Shown: positions 19,160 to 28,244 of the stretch, piece by piece | Position numbering within the stretch: the first letter of the stretch is position 1 | How the letters are laid out: each line of letters begins with the position of its first letter | Assembly (NCBI GenBank): GCA_003243425.1 | Contig: QFQP01000008.1 | Location: forward strand, 172,113 to 236,112 | Source: Archangium gephyra | GTDB taxonomy: Bacteria > Myxococcota > Myxococcia > Myxococcales > Myxococcaceae | Direction of reading: 5' to 3' | DNA: 64,000 bases | The notes under the pieces: generated by a model | What the model was told of the DNA's origin: nothing | Databases searched by the model: none | The model's input: only the letters and a program-made list of their open reading frames with translations | Program-made: the position numbers and the translations under genes

Positions 19160-20643
19160 CCGAGCTCGCGCTCTTCGCGACGGCGTGTGTGTCGCTGGCC
19201 TTCGGGTTGACGGCGTTGCGCGTGGGGCGGCGAACGTCTCCGGGTCTGGTGTTGTTGTCGGTGCTGCTCGCCGTGTGGATGACGGGGCTCATTCTGTTGT
19301 CGCGTGGTTCGTCGTGGGCCGAGCGGGTGATGCCGCTGGGCATGTTGCTGGCCGGCGCGTTCGCTTCAGCGGCTTCGGACGCGATCGGAAAGCCGCCGCG
19401 GTTCGTGTTGCCGATCGCGTGGGGCGGGGCGGCGGTGATCTCAGTGCTGGGCTTCGTGGCGCCAGGCCTTCTCTACGGTCCGGGGGCGCGTGGTCCGGGC
19501 CCGTTGTTCTGGTGGATCGCGGCGCTCTCGGTCGTCGGCACGCTCGCGGTGAAGAGCTGGCTCATTTCATTGGTGCGCGCCGCGAGTGGTCGCGAACGCA
19601 CTCGACGGCTTTCGATTCTGCTCGCGAACGTCGCCGGCGCGCTCGGAGGCGGTGGGCTCATCGGCCTGCATGTGCTCGGTTTCGACGTCGCGATCTTCGC
19701 GGCGCCGTTGTTGTCGGTGAGCGTGATCACCGTGGCGATTGCGACCTGGGTGAGTGAAGCGCCGGAAGGTCGCGCCGCGTTGTTGCAGAGCCTGGTGCAG
19801 TCGGTGGTCGTTGCGCTTCTTGCGAGCGCGGTCGTGATCTTCGTCGCTCCGGAGTTTGCGATCGCAGCCGGCTTCGTTTCGCTGCCGATCGATGCCGCGC
19901 GACAGTTGTTCGTCGACGCCATCACGCAGCGTGTGTTCGCGCGGCCCCTCACGACGACCTCACTCGCCGTCGAAGCAGAGTCACTCGCCGTGAAAGCCGA
20001 ACATTCCGAACGCCTCGCCGAAGTGGGCCGTCTCGCGAGCGGCGTGGCTCACGAGATTCGGAATCCACTCGGCGTGATCCTCGCGGAAATGAAGGTGCTG
20101 GAAATCAGCGGCGCCGACAAAGAAGCGGTCGATGCCGTCAGAGCGCAGGTCGCGAGAGCCAGGAACTTCGTCGACGATCTTCTTCACTACGCGACGCCAC
20201 GACCGCTCCAGTCGGTCGACGCGTCGCTCCGAGAACTGATCGCGACGTCGATCGACCGCGCCGCAGGTGGACTGGGAATTCAGAACCCGCGCGTCGACGT
20301 GGACGTGAAGGACGAACGCGTCGAGGTCGACGTGGACGCCATGAGCGACGTGCTCGTGAACCTGATCGCCAACGCGCTCATCGCGACCGAGGAACAGGGC
20401 CGTGTCCGCATCGCTGGCGACGCGCGCGGCCTCGTCATCACCGACGACGGGCCGGGCGTGCCGAAAGAACTCGAAGATCGACTGTTCCAACCGTTCACCA
20501 CCGGCCGGGGCCGTGACGCGAAACGTCCCGGCACCGGTCTCGGCCTCGCGCTTTCACGCCGGCTCGTCGAACGTCACGGCGGCACGCTCACCTTCACGCG
20601 GCCGTCCCGGTTCACCATCTCGTTCGCTGGAGAGAGCCATTGA
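19156..20643 (+). CDS. Polytopic membrane sensor histidine kinase
   Basis: A 495-residue histidine kinase. The N-terminal 260 residues are hydrophobic with about eight membrane helices and no obvious periplasmic sensor, suggesting an intramembrane sensor. The dimerisation box is VAHEIRNPLGVIL with phospho-acceptor His299, followed by N box DVLVNLIANAL, G1 DDGPGVP and G2 GTGLGLALSRRLVERHGG. It resembles NtrB/AtoS-type kinases that pair with sigma-54 activators. GTG start overlaps the SRPBCC gene stop, and its own stop overlaps the response-regulator start (TTGA), so the three genes form one operon. Confidence 0.92.
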   Translation: MTELALFATACVSLAFGLTALRVGRRTSPGLVLLSVLLAVWMTGLILLSRGSSWAERVMPLGMLLAGAFASAASDAIGKPPRFVLPIAWGGAAVISVLGFVAPGLLYGPGARGPGPLFWWIAALSVVGTLAVKSWLISLVRAASGRERTRRLSILLANVAGALGGGGLIGLHVLGFDVAIFAAPLLSVSVITVAIATWVSEAPEGRAALLQSLVQSVVVALLASAVVIFVAPEFAIAAGFVSLPIDAARQLFVDAITQRVFARPLTTTSLAVEAESLAVKAEHSERLAEVGRLASGVAHEIRNPLGVILAEMKVLEISGADKEAVDAVRAQVARARNFVDDLLHYATPRPLQSVDASLRELIATSIDRAAGGLGIQNPRVDVDVKDERVEVDVDAMSDVLVNLIANALIATEEQGRVRIAGDARGLVITDDGPGVPKELEDRLFQPFTTGRGRDAKRPGTGLGLALSRRLVERHGGTLTFTRPSRFTISFAGESH

Positions 20644-21983
20644 AAGAGCACGTGCTCATCGTCGACGACGATCCCGCGTTTCGGCGCGTGTGGTCGAAGT
20701 TGCTCACCGCGGCTGGCTACGTCGCGCTCGAAGCCGGCGACGGTGAAGCAGCGCTCAAGCACGACGCGCGGCTGGTGATCCTCGACCTGATGTTGCCTCC
20801 GACGCAGCGCCCGGAAGAGGGGGCGAAGATCCTCGAGCAGATGCTCGCGAAGAAGCCGGACACCAAGGTGATCGTGGCGTCGGGATCTTCAGAACTCGCG
20901 CTGTCACTCGAACTCGTGAAGCGCGGTGCGTACGACTTCATCGCCAAGCCGGTCGAGCCGGATGTTCTCCTCGCAGTTCTCGAGCGCGCGCACGCACGAC
21001 TCGCCCTCGAAGATCGCGTTCACGAACTCGAACGCGACACGACTGCGGTCAACGACGGCCTCATCGGTGATTCACCGGCGTTCCTCGACGCCAAGAAGCT
21101 CGCTGAACGTGCTGCACCTGCTGACGTTCCGGTTCTGCTGCTCGGTGAATCAGGTACCGGCAAAGAACTCTTCGCGCGCTTCGTTCACACGAAGAGTCGT
21201 CGTTCGAACAAAGCGTTCATTCCCATCAACTGCGGAGCGCTCAGTCCCAATCTCCTCGAGTCGCAGCTCTTCGGTCACAAGAAAGGCTCGTTCACCGGCG
21301 CCATCAACGACAGCAAAGGTCTCTTCGTCGAAGCCGATGGTGGAACTTTGTTCCTCGATGAGGTCGGCGATCTCCCCGCAGACCTGCAGGTCAAACTGCT
21401 CCGCGTGCTCGAGTGCGGCGAAGTCTTGCCTGTCGGAGCGACGCAACCGAAAACGGTCGACGTTCGCATCGTCAGCGCCACCAACAAACCGCTCGCCAAG
21501 ATGATCGCCGACGGCACGTTCCGCGAAGACCTCTTCTGGCGGCTCAAGGGCATCGAAGTGCAGCTGCCGCGACTTCAGGAGCGAATCGGCGACGTGATCG
21601 TGCTCGCGCAGCACTTTCTCAACGCCGCGAAGTCGATCGTTCCCGGCCCGACCCCGCGACTTTCGGCGGCCGCTCAACGCGCCATCGAGACCTACGCGTG
21701 GCCGGGAAACCTGCGCGAGCTCCGTCACGAAATGCAGCGAGCCCTGGTGATGTCCGCCGGGCGAACCGAAATCGCACCTGAAGATCTCTCGGCGTCACTG
21801 CGGCCCAAACCCAGCGAAGAGCCCGAAGGAACCACCCTCGAAGACAAGATCGCCGCTCTCGAACGAAGCGAACTGCGCGCCGCCCTCGAAGCCACCGGCG
21901 GAAATCGTTCACATGCCGCCGAACGGCTGGGTCTTTCCCGTCAGGGGCTGCTCAACAAACTGTCCCGGTACGGTCTCAAGTAA
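20640..21983 (+). CDS. NtrC-family sigma-54-dependent response regulator
   Basis: A 447-residue activator: receiver domain with phospho-acceptor Asp49 in VILDLMLPP, AAA+ domain with Walker A GESGTGKE and Walker B GGTLFLDEVGDL, and a Fis-type helix-turn-helix at the C-terminus (GGNRSHAAERLGLSRQGLL). The sigma-54 contact loop reads GSFTGA rather than the canonical GAFTGA. The start is TTG, overlapping the kinase stop, with GGAGAG just upstream. It is presumably phosphorylated by the adjacent kinase and drives sigma-54 promoters elsewhere; no target is obvious within this window. Confidence 0.93.
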   Translation: MKEHVLIVDDDPAFRRVWSKLLTAAGYVALEAGDGEAALKHDARLVILDLMLPPTQRPEEGAKILEQMLAKKPDTKVIVASGSSELALSLELVKRGAYDFIAKPVEPDVLLAVLERAHARLALEDRVHELERDTTAVNDGLIGDSPAFLDAKKLAERAAPADVPVLLLGESGTGKELFARFVHTKSRRSNKAFIPINCGALSPNLLESQLFGHKKGSFTGAINDSKGLFVEADGGTLFLDEVGDLPADLQVKLLRVLECGEVLPVGATQPKTVDVRIVSATNKPLAKMIADGTFREDLFWRLKGIEVQLPRLQERIGDVIVLAQHFLNAAKSIVPGPTPRLSAAAQRAIETYAWPGNLRELRHEMQRALVMSAGRTEIAPEDLSASLRPKPSEEPEGTTLEDKIAALERSELRAALEATGGNRSHAAERLGLSRQGLLNKLSRYGLK

Positions 21984-22026
21984 GCCCGGTTGACACGCAG
22001 GCCCCAGACCCCCGAGAAGGCGCCCC

Positions 22027-23406
22027 ATGAAGAAGTACTTCATCCACACCTTCGGCTGTCAGATGAACGTCAACGACACCAACCGCATGGGCGAGGCCCT
22101 CGCGACGATGTCGTACTCGGCGACGCCGACGGCCGACAACGCGGACCTCATCATCCTCAACACCTGCTCCATTCGTGAGAAGGCGGAGGACAAGATGTTG
22201 TCGGCGCTCGGGCGCTACCGTCAGGTGAAGCTGCAGCGTGGCGCGCTGATCGGTGTCGGTGGCTGCGTCGCCCAGCAGGAAAAGAAGAAGATCCTCGAGA
22301 AGGTCCCGTACGTCGATTTCGTGTTCGGTCCTGACGCCATCGGCCGGCTGCCCGACATTCTCACCAAGATCGAGACCGAGCAGGTTCGCGTCGTCGAGAC
22401 CGCGTGGGTCGATTCGGAGAACTACGTCTTCCCGCAGGCCGACCCGGCGACGTCACTCGGCAAGACGACCGAGTTCGTCACCGTGATGAAGGGCTGCGAC
22501 AACGTCTGCTCGTTCTGCGTCGTGCCGCACACGCGTGGTCGTGAAGTCAGCCGGCCGTTCACCGACGTGCTGCAGGAAGTCGCGCGCCTCACCACCGTCG
22601 GCGTTCGTGAAGTCACGCTCGTCGGGCAGAACGTGAACAGCTACCTCGGTGGCATTTCGTTCGCGCAGCTGCTGCTGCGCACCGCGCAGGTTCCGGGCAT
22701 CGAGCGCGTGCGCTTCACCACCAGCCACCCGCATGACTTGAGCGACGAGCTGGTCGACGCGTTCCGAATCGAGCCGAAGATCATGCCGCACTTCCACCTG
22801 CCGGTGCAGAGCGGCTCGTACCCGGTGCTGCAGCGCATGAAGCGCGACTACACCATCGAGAATTACCTCGAGCGGCTGGCCAAGCTCCGCGCTGCGCGCC
22901 CCGGCATCGCGGTGACCACCGACATCATCGTGGGCTTCCCCGGCGAGACCGACGAAGACTTCGAGAAGACCTTCGAGCTGTGCCAGCAGGTCGAATACGA
23001 CGGCCAGTTCGCCTTCGTCTACTCCCCGCGCCCCAGGACCGTCGCCGGCTTGAAGGAAGACGTGTGGGGCCCGGTGCCGCACGACGTGAAGGTCAAACGC
23101 CTCGAGCGCCTCAACGCCGCGCAGAAGATCATCAGCGTGAAGTTGATGTCGCAGCACGTCGGCAACACCGTCGAGGTGCTGGTCGAAGGCCCGTCGCGTA
23201 CCAACCCCAATCGCCGCTTCGGCCGCACGCCGCACAATCGCGTGGTGAACTTCGACGGTGACGCGCCCATCGGTGCGATCGTCGAAGTGCACGTCGAGGC
23301 GGCGTCTCAGAGTGCGCTGGGTGGCAAGCAGGTGAAGGTCATCTCGCTGCCGACCATGGTCATCCCCGAGGTCGCGCCCGTCGCCGAGAGCTGCGTCGTC
23401 GCCTGA
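22027..23406 (+). CDS. miaB: tRNA-2-methylthio-N6-dimethylallyladenosine synthase
   Basis: A 459-residue methylthiotransferase that adds the 2-methylthio group to i6A37 of tRNAs using two [4Fe-4S] clusters and SAM. The N-terminal UPF0004 domain has FGCQMN, NTCSIREKAEDK and GGCVAQQE cysteines; the radical-SAM domain has GCDNVCSFCVVPHTRGREVS with CxxxCxxC; a TRAM domain ends the protein (GNTVEVLVEGPS). GAAGG precedes the ATG by seven bases. Residue pattern and length match MiaB rather than MtaB or RimO. Confidence 0.95.
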   Translation: MKKYFIHTFGCQMNVNDTNRMGEALATMSYSATPTADNADLIILNTCSIREKAEDKMLSALGRYRQVKLQRGALIGVGGCVAQQEKKKILEKVPYVDFVFGPDAIGRLPDILTKIETEQVRVVETAWVDSENYVFPQADPATSLGKTTEFVTVMKGCDNVCSFCVVPHTRGREVSRPFTDVLQEVARLTTVGVREVTLVGQNVNSYLGGISFAQLLLRTAQVPGIERVRFTTSHPHDLSDELVDAFRIEPKIMPHFHLPVQSGSYPVLQRMKRDYTIENYLERLAKLRAARPGIAVTTDIIVGFPGETDEDFEKTFELCQQVEYDGQFAFVYSPRPRTVAGLKEDVWGPVPHDVKVKRLERLNAAQKIISVKLMSQHVGNTVEVLVEGPSRTNPNRRFGRTPHNRVVNFDGDAPIGAIVEVHVEAASQSALGGKQVKVISLPTMVIPEVAPVAESCVVA

Positions 23407-23428
23407 AGTTCACCCACAAGGAGTCCAC

Positions 23429-23767
23429 GTGAAGAAGATCGTCTCTGCTGCTGCCGCTGTCTGTCTCGCTGTGGTCGCTGGCGTCGGTTTGAACGCGTGG
23501 GCGAGCGGCCGGTTCGACAAGTCGAGCTGCACGTTCAACGGCAAGAAGCTCTACGGGAAGATCCAGGAGGTCAGCTCCTTCCCCGACGTGAAGGTGCAGG
23601 TCGTCAGCTCGTTTCCCGACGTGAAGGTGCAGAAGGTCACTTCGTTCCCCGACAAGTGCGGCAAGTGGCAGATGGTGACCTCGTTCCCGGACACGAAGGT
23701 GCAGTTCGTCACCTCGTTCCCCGACGTGAAGGTCCAGTACGTCACCAGCTTCCCCGGCGCGAACTGA
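23429..23767 (+). CDS. Secreted 11-residue-repeat protein, probable 7(1) septoil-knot (DUF6150-like) domain
   Basis: A 112-residue protein with a signal peptide (residues 1-26) and a mature domain made almost entirely of repeats. SFPD or SFPG cores occur at about residues 50, 61, 72, 85, 96 and 107: spacing 11, 11, 13, 11, 11, with the longer middle unit carrying CGKW. From memory, this two-repeat, Trp-bearing insertion, two-repeat layout matches the DUF6150 family, renamed for a predicted deeply knotted 7(1) topology; this cannot be verified here. Cys34 and Cys77 could form a disulfide. GTG start with AAGGAG five bases upstream. The CsgG-like gene starts four bases after the stop, so the two are probably one operon. 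Confidence 0.8.
   Translation: MKKIVSAAAAVCLAVVAGVGLNAWASGRFDKSSCTFNGKKLYGKIQEVSSFPDVKVQVVSSFPDVKVQKVTSFPDKCGKWQMVTSFPDTKVQFVTSFPDVKVQYVTSFPGAN
23567..23758 (+). repeat. In-gene tandem repeats of about 33 bases
   Basis: Six coding repeats with a 33-base period (one unit 39 bases) encode SSFPDVKVQ-type units of the secreted repeat protein. Copies share blocks such as TTCCCCGACGTGAAGGT nearly unchanged at 23579, 23612 and 23718. The near identity at DNA level suggests recent duplication or gene-conversion-like homogenisation, or strong constraint; synonymous differences between copies argue that they are not all brand new. Confidence 0.8.
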
Positions 23768-23771
23768 CGCG

Positions 23772-25931
23772 ATGCTCTCGCTCAGCTTGATGATGGTGCT
23801 GGCGGCGGCCGACAAGCCCGTCGTCTCGGTCCTCTATTTCGAAGCGCGCACCAGAGACGAAGAGCTGGTGTTCGCCGGCAAGGGCCTCGCCGACATGCTC
23901 ACCACCGATCTCGTCGCCTGGGAGGGCGTTCGTGTCGTGGAGCGCACGCGGCTCGAGGAGGTGCTGAAGGAGGTCGACTTTCAGCAGACGAAGTACGTCG
24001 ACAAGAAGACCGCGGTGAAGATCGGCTCGGCGCTGGGTGCCGACTATCTGGTCGTCGGCTCGTTGCAGTCGGCAGGCGACAAGCTGCGCGTCGACGCGCG
24101 GCTGGTGAAGGCGAAGACCTTCGAAGACGTGGTCAGCGCCAGCGAGACCGACTCGAAGGACAAGATCTTCGACATCGAGCAGCGGCTGGCGAACACGCTG
24201 GTGGCGAAGATCGACGACAAGCTGACCGCGAACGCGAACGCGCGACGAAAGGCGAAGGTGCCCGACCTCGCCACCGTCGTGGCCTACGGCAAGGTGCTCG
24301 ATCTGTCCGACAAGGGGCAACTCGAAGAAGCCCAGGCTGCGATGCGTGCGTTGTTGTCGAAGACGCCGACCTTCCTGCTGGCGCGCGAACGTCAGGCCGA
24401 GCTGCTCAAGGCGCTCGAGGAGTTTCAGAAGCGCAAGAAAGACATGATCGCCGGTAGCGCCGTCGAGTTGAGCAAGCTCATCGACAAGACGTTGAGCGAT
24501 GAATCGCGCTTCAGCGAGCTGAACAAGGAGCAGCAGGAGCACTACCTCGGCATGCGCCTGATGAAGGGCAAGTTCCTCGCGCGCGTCATGAAGCAGTTCC
24601 TGACCAACCGTGAACACTTCCGCGTGGCGAAGAAGGGTGAAGAGGGCCGCGCGCTCACTGCGATGCGCGACTGGTACGAGAACCAGCGCCGCTACGTTCA
24701 GGAATGGGAGCGCACCGCGCGACAATTCGCCACCGTGGTCAACGGCGTGTCGTACCCACCGGCGCTCTCGCCGAATTTCGCGGCCGACGAAGAGCGTCTG
24801 GCGACCGAGTCGCAGTTCGGCAGCGTGACCATCAACGACCTGGGCTTCGAGAACCTCGCGCGCTTTGTGCTCGAGGGCTTCGTCGAAGACGGCGACCACT
24901 TCCGCGTGCGGCCCGTGCTGGGGGCTGCCGACCCGAAGATCGACAAGGCCGTGCGCGACGAGATCGAAGCGCGCGTGAAAGACGCGATCGCGAAGAGCGC
25001 CGCTGGCGACAAGCGCGCCGAGAGCAACGGCGTGCGCTTGCTCAATCAGCTCGCCGAGGCTGCGGTGATGAAGGGCGACATCGACGCCGCCGTGGTCGCC
25101 TACCAGCGCGTGCTCGACAGCTTCCCGTTCGACTCGCGCTCCGACTGGACCGAGAAGCGCATCAAGGAGCTGCTCGAAGGCCGCGGGAACGAGTTTCGCG
25201 ACATCAACGCGTGGAGCAACGCGATGTCCGAGTGCAAGGACATGGACTTGAGAATCGGCGTGGAGATCTACACGCGTCGCATGGCGCAGTCGGGGCTCAA
25301 GGCGATCGACGAGGTCGCGACCGAACTCGGCAAGTGCAAGGTCACGCGCTCGAACCAGGGCGGCGTCGCCTACGCGTACAACACGCTCGCGATGGCCTCG
25401 GCGCGCGCCGAAGACTGTGACGGCTACCGGAAGTACGTGCGCAAGTACCTCGAGAACGACGGCTCGGTGAGCGACATGCTCGGGTACAACAAGAACCACG
25501 TGCCGTGGTGCAAGCTGGGTGACGTGCAGAAGGACCTCACGTGGTTCAAGGCCGCGCTCGATCGCAGCTGGTCGGTCGAGTTCACGCGCAACCTCGTGTC
25601 GCAGAAGTCGAACGACAAGAGCGTGTTCTTCGTGCGCGGCAGCACCGACGGCCCGCGTGTTCCCGACGGCGTCGAAGAGGAGATGGACCTGCGCCTGGAG
25701 CGCGGAAAAGACGGCACCTACACCTGCGTCACCGGCCGCTGGCGCCGTTACTGGGGCGAGTACATCGAAGGCCCATGCAAGGTGACGGTGACGAAGTGGG
25801 CCCCCGACGACGGGCCGGGCTTCGACGAGGGCACCTTCGAGATCACGTTCCCGAACGCGAAGGGCCCCGACGGCCGCGTGCAGAAGGTCGAGATCAGCAA
25901 GGGTGAATTCCGCACGAAGCGCGAGCGCTGA
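23772..25931 (+). CDS. Large CsgG/FlgO-like-domain protein, probably envelope
   Basis: A 719-residue protein. A short signal-like start (MLSLSLMMVLAAADK) leads into a CsgG-like domain (about 15-150): VVSVLYFEARTRDEELVFA, LADMLTTDLV, RVVERTRLEEVLKEVDFQQ and LGADYLVVGSLQ. Residues about 165-310 are helical with possible tetratricopeptide character; the remainder includes a VVAYQRVLDSFPFDSRSDW repeat-like helix pair and an all-beta C-terminal region. CsgG-like domains assemble in outer-membrane or periplasmic complexes. It lacks a lipobox Cys, unlike curli CsgG. It follows the knotted-repeat gene by four bases and abuts the convergent CorA-like gene with no gap. Confidence 0.75.
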   Translation: MLSLSLMMVLAAADKPVVSVLYFEARTRDEELVFAGKGLADMLTTDLVAWEGVRVVERTRLEEVLKEVDFQQTKYVDKKTAVKIGSALGADYLVVGSLQSAGDKLRVDARLVKAKTFEDVVSASETDSKDKIFDIEQRLANTLVAKIDDKLTANANARRKAKVPDLATVVAYGKVLDLSDKGQLEEAQAAMRALLSKTPTFLLARERQAELLKALEEFQKRKKDMIAGSAVELSKLIDKTLSDESRFSELNKEQQEHYLGMRLMKGKFLARVMKQFLTNREHFRVAKKGEEGRALTAMRDWYENQRRYVQEWERTARQFATVVNGVSYPPALSPNFAADEERLATESQFGSVTINDLGFENLARFVLEGFVEDGDHFRVRPVLGAADPKIDKAVRDEIEARVKDAIAKSAAGDKRAESNGVRLLNQLAEAAVMKGDIDAAVVAYQRVLDSFPFDSRSDWTEKRIKELLEGRGNEFRDINAWSNAMSECKDMDLRIGVEIYTRRMAQSGLKAIDEVATELGKCKVTRSNQGGVAYAYNTLAMASARAEDCDGYRKYVRKYLENDGSVSDMLGYNKNHVPWCKLGDVQKDLTWFKAALDRSWSVEFTRNLVSQKSNDKSVFFVRGSTDGPRVPDGVEEEMDLRLERGKDGTYTCVTGRWRRYWGEYIEGPCKVTVTKWAPDDGPGFDEGTFEITFPNAKGPDGRVQKVEISKGEFRTKRER

Positions 25932-28205
25932 TCACCGTTTGCGCGGTGAGAACAGGCGCAGCGCGAACACCGCTCCGAACACCAGCACCGAGAAGACCGC
26001 GGTGTAGATGACGAAGAGAATCCAGCCTCCGGTCGTCCACGGGAGACCGAGGCGGAGCTCCATTTCGTTGAACTGCGCGCCCGAGAAGAAGCCCGAGGCG
26101 ATGGTGATCGGCAGGAAGATGAAGACCAGCAGGCCGACCATGTTCTCGAAGCGTTCCTTGCGGAACTCGTCGAGCTCGGTCGTCTGCTCGCGCAACGCGT
26201 CGACCGTCGCACCCATGCCGTGCAGTTCGCGCCAGGCGTCGTAGCGCGCGTTCAATTCGGGAGCGTCGGACACACGCGCGTACCAGAGCGAATTGGTGAA
26301 CAGCATCACGTCGGCGCGCAGGTCCTTGAGCGGCGTGGTCGACTGCCACCGCTGCGTGCGCGAGCCACGTTCGACTTCGCCCATGCGACGGGTGAGCTCG
26401 AAGGCCATGTAGCGCTGGCCGGTCGCGAGCAGGAACAACGCGAAGTCTTGGTCGAGCTTCGGTGCCGTCGTGTCGTCGTCGAGGCGCAGCTCGAGGCGCG
26501 CTCCACCGGTCGGCGTGAACCAGTGTTCGACGTCACGGAGCGTTTGCACGCGGCGCGCGGCGTCTTCGGCTTCGGAGGGCAGGTTCTCGAGCGTCGGAGC
26601 CTGACCCGCGGCCAGCGCGTGCATGAGCCCCTGAACGGCGCGCGAGGCATCGAGCATGGTCGAACGCGCGCGGTTGATCCGGTACGCGCCGTAGACGAGC
26701 CACTGTGCGTTCTCGACCGGGCGCATCCACGCCTTCAACGACTGCACCGTCGGCAATGCGTCGAGCGTCGCCGAGGCGATGGTGTGCGCCTGACGCCTGG
26801 CCAGCTCGACGAGCGTGATCGCCGCTTGGTCGATCGCTTCGATCCACACCAGCGTGAGGCCGGCCGGGTAGAGCGCGAGGTGCACGGTGTGGGCGCCATC
26901 GGCGCGTTGGTAGTGCCGCACGTCGCCGCCCATGAACGAGTTGGTGATCGACGGCAGGAACGAGTGCGCGCCGAGGTCCGCCATCGGCTGCCACCCGGCG
27001 GCGCGGAGTTCGCGACCCGGCAGCCGGCGCGCAGAACGAAACGGCCGGCAGTACACGGTGCGCGACGCGGTGACGTGAACGTTCCGCCCGACGTGGAAGC
27101 GCTGCCACACCGCTTCCCAGATCTGTTCACGCGTCAGCCGAGAACCGACGAAGGGCGGGGCGACGATCGTGCTGCGCCGCTTCGTCCACGCGTAGCCGTC
27201 GGAGTACCAGGGGTCTGCGAGGCCTTCGAGCTCCGGCGGTTGGTACGTGAAGCGCGGCTTGCCTTTGACGCGGGGCGTTCCGTCAGGCGCGTTGGGGCCT
27301 TCGTGGCGATCGAGCTGCAGCGCGAGATCGTCGAGCGTGCCGGGGCTCTCGGGCGCGATCGAGATGGTGTGCCGACCCCACGCGTTCGTCTCGTTCGGGG
27401 CGTGAACGGCGAGCAGCTCGAAGCCGCGACCGTATGAAGACGACTCGGCGTCGGGTCGCGCGAGCAGCTTGAGCACGGTGACGTCTTGCGGCGACGAGAG
27501 AAACAGCGCGTCGACGCGGCGGTAGGCGGCGGGCTGGTTGTCGACGGGAAGATCGAGCTGCACCTTCCAACCGCGTGAGAGCTCGGTTCGATACAGATCT
27601 GCGTCGGCCTTCAGCCGGCGGGAAATGCGGTGGGCGATGAGCGCCTCGGGGAGCGCCGCCAGCCCACCTTGATCGAGCTGCGCGTCGAGCGTGTGCACCA
27701 GCAGCTTCAGCTGCTCCTTCGAGGGTGAACCGTCGTCGGTGCGGAACACCTGCATCGAGGCGTAGAAGACCGACGCCAACGCGCGCGCGTAGTGGCCAGC
27801 GGCTTCCGTGCGGCCCTGCTCCCACTCACTCACGTAGTCGCGCAGCGCTTCTGCACCTGTCGGCCAGCTCTGGTGTTTCACCCGGTGAACGATGAGCACC
27901 GCCGCGGTCAGACAATCGAGCGTCGCTTCATGAAGTCGGAACTGCAGCGGGAAGGTGAGCCCGTCGTACGCGCTGGTGTCCTGCATCGCGGCTTCGGTGG
28001 TCGAACGCAGGTTGCGCGAGCGCCACTGCGGCAACTTCCACGACAGCATGCGCGGGTGCGGTGGCAACGACGCGTCACGGCTCCCCACGCCGAGGAAGAA
28101 CTCGCTGTCGGCGGGCTCCTGGCCGAGCTCCGGGCGCTGCCGGTTCCAGGAGACCTGCGTGGGGTCGAGCAGGGCTTCGAGCGTCGCAGCGAGTGCAGCG
28201 TGCAT
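25932..28205 (-). CDS. Large soluble domain with CorA-like two-helix C-terminus
   Basis: A 757-residue protein: about 680 soluble residues of no recognised family, then a helical stretch and two closely spaced membrane helices (MVGLLVFIFLPITIASGFFS at about 689-708 and ILFVIYTAVFSVLVFGAVFA at about 730-750), ending in PRKR. The tail resembles the CorA/ZntB pore arrangement, including the LPITIASGFF turn, but the GMN motif needed for Mg2+ selection is replaced by SGAQFNE. It may be a divergent CorA-superfamily channel or a membrane anchor. Start ATG at 28205 is tentative; ATG at 28223 is possible. It is divergent from the second CsgG-like gene. Confidence 0.65.
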   Translation of the reverse strand: MHAALAATLEALLDPTQVSWNRQRPELGQEPADSEFFLGVGSRDASLPPHPRMLSWKLPQWRSRNLRSTTEAAMQDTSAYDGLTFPLQFRLHEATLDCLTAAVLIVHRVKHQSWPTGAEALRDYVSEWEQGRTEAAGHYARALASVFYASMQVFRTDDGSPSKEQLKLLVHTLDAQLDQGGLAALPEALIAHRISRRLKADADLYRTELSRGWKVQLDLPVDNQPAAYRRVDALFLSSPQDVTVLKLLARPDAESSSYGRGFELLAVHAPNETNAWGRHTISIAPESPGTLDDLALQLDRHEGPNAPDGTPRVKGKPRFTYQPPELEGLADPWYSDGYAWTKRRSTIVAPPFVGSRLTREQIWEAVWQRFHVGRNVHVTASRTVYCRPFRSARRLPGRELRAAGWQPMADLGAHSFLPSITNSFMGGDVRHYQRADGAHTVHLALYPAGLTLVWIEAIDQAAITLVELARRQAHTIASATLDALPTVQSLKAWMRPVENAQWLVYGAYRINRARSTMLDASRAVQGLMHALAAGQAPTLENLPSEAEDAARRVQTLRDVEHWFTPTGGARLELRLDDDTTAPKLDQDFALFLLATGQRYMAFELTRRMGEVERGSRTQRWQSTTPLKDLRADVMLFTNSLWYARVSDAPELNARYDAWRELHGMGATVDALREQTTELDEFRKERFENMVGLLVFIFLPITIASGFFSGAQFNEMELRLGLPWTTGGWILFVIYTAVFSVLVFGAVFALRLFSPRKR

Positions 28206-28244
28206 GGAGTGGGGCGGCAGCATAGCTGCTACAAGCGCGCGTCC

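Noticed and set aside
23567..23758. CRISPR-like direct repeats
   Set aside because: The repeats are in frame, coding, without spacers, and give a regular protein pattern.
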